A DNA stretch of 64,000 nt from assembly GCA_963843385.1 (NCBI GenBank), contig CAWJJY010000007.1:1302001-1366000 (forward strand). The letters run 5' to 3'. The notes below the pieces were generated by a model. The model saw only the letters and a list, made by a program, of their open reading frames with translations. It made no database searches and had not been told where the DNA came from. Source of the DNA: CAVOHU01 sp963843385. Lineage in GTDB: Bacteria; Acidobacteriota; Vicinamibacteria; Vicinamibacterales; JAKQTR01. Positions 61,675-64,000 of this stretch are shown here, one piece after another. Position 1 is the first letter of the stretch. Each line of letters begins with the position of its first letter. A program made the position numbers and the translations under genes.

Positions 61675-62469
61675 TCAGACGGGGGCCTGCTTCGAGCAGA
61701 ACGCCAGCAGGTGCCAGCCGAAGCGGCGCACGAGGCGCCGTGGCAGTGCGTTGAAGGCGCCGACGAAGAGGCCGTTGTAGACCGTACCCTTCCACCCGCC
61801 GTGCAGCCGCGACCTCACGGGGAACCGTTCCGGCTCGATGCGGACAGCGTGAAATCCTGCCAGCAGCCGCTGAAACTCTCCGAGGCTGTACTTGCGCAGC
61901 ACCGGCGCCCCTTCGTGCTCGAGGCCGACCTTCATCACCTTCGAGAGCGCGTTGAGCCACGAGATCCGATTGTAGACCTGGACGAGCGCGGTTCCGCCGG
62001 GCCGGAGCACGCGGCGCACTTCGTCGACCATGCGCCGATCGCCGGCGGTGTATTGCACGACGCCGTGTGCGTAAACGTAGTCGAACGTATCAGCCGGAAA
62101 CGGCAGGCGCTCGCCGTCGGCCACGCACAAGTCAGCTCGCAACTGCTGATAGTCGAAATTCTTCCGCGCCAGCGCGATGGCGGAGTCGGCGAGGTCGACG
62201 CCCGTCACGCGCGCACCGCCCCTGGCGAACCGGACAAGATCCACGCCGGCTCCGCATCCGATCTCCAGCACCTTTTTCCCACGCCAGCCGTTGAAGTCAA
62301 CCAGCCGCAGCAGATGGTGCAGCTTGTCGAAATGGTACTCGTCGAGGTCCGCGAAGAACCCGGCCGATCCGACCGGATGACTCGTGATCTCGAGATCGTG
62401 GATGTGCTGGTTCCAGTAGCGGCGCACCTGGTCGATGGTCGCAGGCGGAGAGCTCGTCGAGTTGGTCAC
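61675..62469 (-). CDS. Class I SAM-dependent methyltransferase
   Basis: 264 residues from a GTG at 62469. The SAM-binding motif VLEIGCGAGVDLVRFARGG is followed by VTGVDLADSAIALARKN and FDYVYAHGVVQYTAGDRRMV. The N-terminus RRYWNQHIHDLEITSHPVGS is typical of Methyltransf_11-type enzymes of unknown substrate. No neighbour clarifies the substrate. The promoter's -10 lies 8 bases before the GTG, with no Shine-Dalgarno sequence, so it may be leaderless. Confidence 0.85.
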   Translation of the reverse strand: MTNSTSSPPATIDQVRRYWNQHIHDLEITSHPVGSAGFFADLDEYHFDKLHHLLRLVDFNGWRGKKVLEIGCGAGVDLVRFARGGARVTGVDLADSAIALARKNFDYQQLRADLCVADGERLPFPADTFDYVYAHGVVQYTAGDRRMVDEVRRVLRPGGTALVQVYNRISWLNALSKVMKVGLEHEGAPVLRKYSLGEFQRLLAGFHAVRIEPERFPVRSRLHGGWKGTVYNGLFVGAFNALPRRLVRRFGWHLLAFCSKQAPV

Positions 62470-62477
62470 TGGCGCGT

Positions 62478-62507
62478 ACTATAGAATAGGTGCGCTCGGA
62501 CGGGCAA
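62478..62507 (-). promoter_or_regulatory. Promoter of the methyltransferase gene, likely leaderless
   Basis: On the minus strand TTGCCC (62507-62502) and TATAGT (62483-62478) are 18 bases apart, with 8 bases to the GTG start. It lies in the 63-base spacer shared with the divergent glpD gene. Confidence 0.5.
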
Positions 62508-62532
62508 CGCGTCCGAGGCCAGCGACCACCGC

Positions 62533-64000
62533 ATGATCCGCGATTTCACTCGCCTCACCTCCCGCCGCTACGACGTGCTCGTGGTGGGCGGCGGGATCCA
62601 TGGACTCGCCGTCGCCTACGACGCGGCGCAGCGAGGCCTGTCGACCGCGTTGATCGAGCGCGGCGACTTTGGAAGTGGAAGCTCCTTCAATCATGCGAAG
62701 ACTGTCCATGGCGGGCTTCGGTCGCTTCAGAGCGGCGATGTGGTCAAGGCCAGGTTCTCGATTGGCGAACGGCGGGCGATGGCCCGCATCGCGCCCCATC
62801 ACGTGGCACCGCTCGCGTTCGTGATCGAGACCACGCGCAACATCACGAGGAGCCGTCTCGCGCTCCGCACCGGCTTCGCGCTCGACGCGTGCCTTGGATT
62901 CGACCGCAACTCGGGCCTCCTTCCGCCGCTTCACCTGCCGGCCGGCCGAATCATCTCTCGGGACGCCTGCGCCGAACTGTTCGGCGGGCCAAGGCCGCCG
63001 CACGTCACCGGCGGCGCGCAGTGGTACGACTACCAGATGGCTGAAACGGACCGGTTGACGCTGGCCTTCGCGCTGGCTGCGGATCGGCTCGGCGCCACGC
63101 TCGTCAACCGCGCAGAATGCCTCCGGCCGATCACCTCGGGCCGCCGGGTGACTGGGGTCGAGGTTCGCGACCTTGTGACGCGCCAGATCGCAGAGGTCCC
63201 AGCGCAGCTGGTTGTCAATGCCGCTGGTGCGCAGGCTGGCTCGGTTATGGAAGCCTTCGGTGCGCCGCACGAGTTCCCGCTGCTGAAGGCGATGAACCTC
63301 GTGACGAACCGTCCCGCAGGCCGCACCGCCCTCGGCGCGCCGACTTCGGACGGCCGCCTGCTCCTGATCATGCCGTGGCGAGGCCGGGCCCTGGTGGGGA
63401 CCTCGCATTCAGACCACCTGGTCGCGCCGCACGACTCGGAGGTTGGAGAGTCAGAGCTCGAGGCCTTCATCGCCGAGGTGAATACCGCATTTCCGGCGCT
63501 CGCCCTGACCAGGGCCGACCTCACGCTGGTGCATCGCGGGGTGGTCCCCGCCCATCGCGACCGCAACGGTGCGCTGAGCCTGCTCGGACATCACCACGTC
63601 TACGATCACGCCCACGATGGCGTCGAGGGCGCGGTGTCGGTGGTCGGCGTGAAGTACACGACCGCCCGCGGCGTTGCCGAGCAGGTCGTCGATCTCGCCT
63701 GCCACAAGCTCGGGCGCTCCGCCGTCTGCCGCACAGCTGCCACGCCTCTGCCGGGGGGCGACACCTCGTCTCTCGACGCGACGCTGTCCGGCGCGATCGC
63801 GCAAAGCCGCGGGGTAGTCAGCGAAGCGTGCGCGCGACGGCTGGTCGAAACCCATGGCACCTCGTGGCATGACGTGCTCGACCTGTGCAAAGGCCGAAAG
63901 GACCTGGCCGAGCCCGTGACGCCGACCTCCACCACGCTGCGAGCCGTGGTGGTGCATGCGGTCCAGTCTGAAATGGCCCTGACGTTGACCGATGTCGTCG
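62533..64000 (+). CDS. glpD: FAD-dependent glycerol-3-phosphate dehydrogenase, 3' end outside window
   Basis: 489 codons are visible, so nearly the whole enzyme. The FAD-binding motif is VLVVGGGIHGLAVAYDAAQR (residues 15-34), followed by SSFNHAKTVHGGLRSLQSGD, YDYQMAETDRLTLAFALAAD, VNAAGAQAG and SVVGVKYTTARGVAEQVV. GlpD oxidises glycerol-3-phosphate to dihydroxyacetone phosphate and passes electrons to quinones at the membrane. The start ATG 62533 gives the family N-terminus. The usual SxSxSxxLxHGG motif here reads SGSSFNHAKTVHGG, a mild variant. The stop lies past the window edge. Confidence 0.9.
   Translation, partial: MIRDFTRLTSRRYDVLVVGGGIHGLAVAYDAAQRGLSTALIERGDFGSGSSFNHAKTVHGGLRSLQSGDVVKARFSIGERRAMARIAPHHVAPLAFVIETTRNITRSRLALRTGFALDACLGFDRNSGLLPPLHLPAGRIISRDACAELFGGPRPPHVTGGAQWYDYQMAETDRLTLAFALAADRLGATLVNRAECLRPITSGRRVTGVEVRDLVTRQIAEVPAQLVVNAAGAQAGSVMEAFGAPHEFPLLKAMNLVTNRPAGRTALGAPTSDGRLLLIMPWRGRALVGTSHSDHLVAPHDSEVGESELEAFIAEVNTAFPALALTRADLTLVHRGVVPAHRDRNGALSLLGHHHVYDHAHDGVEGAVSVVGVKYTTARGVAEQVVDLACHKLGRSAVCRTAATPLPGGDTSSLDATLSGAIAQSRGVVSEACARRLVETHGTSWHDVLDLCKGRKDLAEPVTPTSTTLRAVVVHAVQSEMALTLTDVV

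Overview
The window is GC-rich chromosomal DNA, most likely from an acidobacterium and perhaps the Vicinamibacteria. That placement is inference from gene content: an Oar-type TonB receptor with an N-terminal carboxypeptidase-regulatory domain, a protein built of such domains, a Hanks-type kinase, ASPIC/FG-GAP repeats, sigma-54-style regulators, and many short dispersed repeats. No rRNA or tRNA gene and no CRISPR array was seen. The one structural RNA gene recognised is RNase P RNA. Two otherwise intact core genes (ispH, gcvP) each carry an apparent single-base frameshift, so base-level sequence errors are possible.

Layout. 1-6.1 kb: the start of a GspF/PilC platform protein, two envelope genes (lytic transglycosylase, lipoprotein), an acylating-type aldehyde dehydrogenase and a LysM transglycosylase of MltD type. 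6.1-8.3 kb: a repeat-rich stretch (two diverged duplications and eight 33-bp tandem units) around a membrane protein and ispH. 8.5-10.7 kb: a putative HExxH protein and a carboxypeptidase-regulatory-repeat protein that looks 5'-truncated. 10.75-20.39 kb: a segment bracketed by near-identical 136-bp direct repeats. It holds gene debris (a MITE-like element, a recQ fragment, other remnants), a penicillin acylase fused to FG-GAP repeats, a TonB-dependent receptor and an MFS symporter, all on the minus strand. This looks like a scavenging cassette: receptor for outer-membrane uptake, acylase for amide cleavage, symporter for the released acid.

20.4-22.6 kb: an IS91-family remnant that cuts into a Cys-rich secreted protein gene, then a ParE/RelE-type toxin-antitoxin pair flanked by two diverged copies of the region upstream of comM. 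22.7-33.1 kb: plus-strand housekeeping genes (comM, an M23 peptidase, secA, guaB) converging on tsaE and nnr, then a class IV aminotransferase. 33.2-37.6 kb: the glycine cleavage operon gcvT-gcvH-gcvP. 37.7-42.0 kb: small secreted and membrane proteins, an AAA+ regulator lacking the GAFTGA loop, a PilZ protein coupled to a pseudopilin, and a ComEA-like protein.

42.4-49.0 kb: four genes whose ends overlap (Ser/Thr kinase, secreted 518-aa protein, outer-membrane barrel, GT39-like glycosyltransferase). This is the best candidate here for an undescribed functional unit. 49.0-62.5 kb: a Big2/PKD lipoprotein, a sugar epimerase, an RNase P RNA with a roughly 210-nt expanded P12 region, an NtrC-family regulator, and a compact row of core genes (ligA, polyprenyl synthase, tatD, a stand-alone MetRS-type tRNA-binding domain, larC, radC, sirtuin), then a DUF4398-like lipoprotein, dapF and a methyltransferase. 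The window ends inside glpD. Several genes have a -10 box only 6-8 bases before the start codon and no Shine-Dalgarno sequence, suggesting leaderless transcripts.
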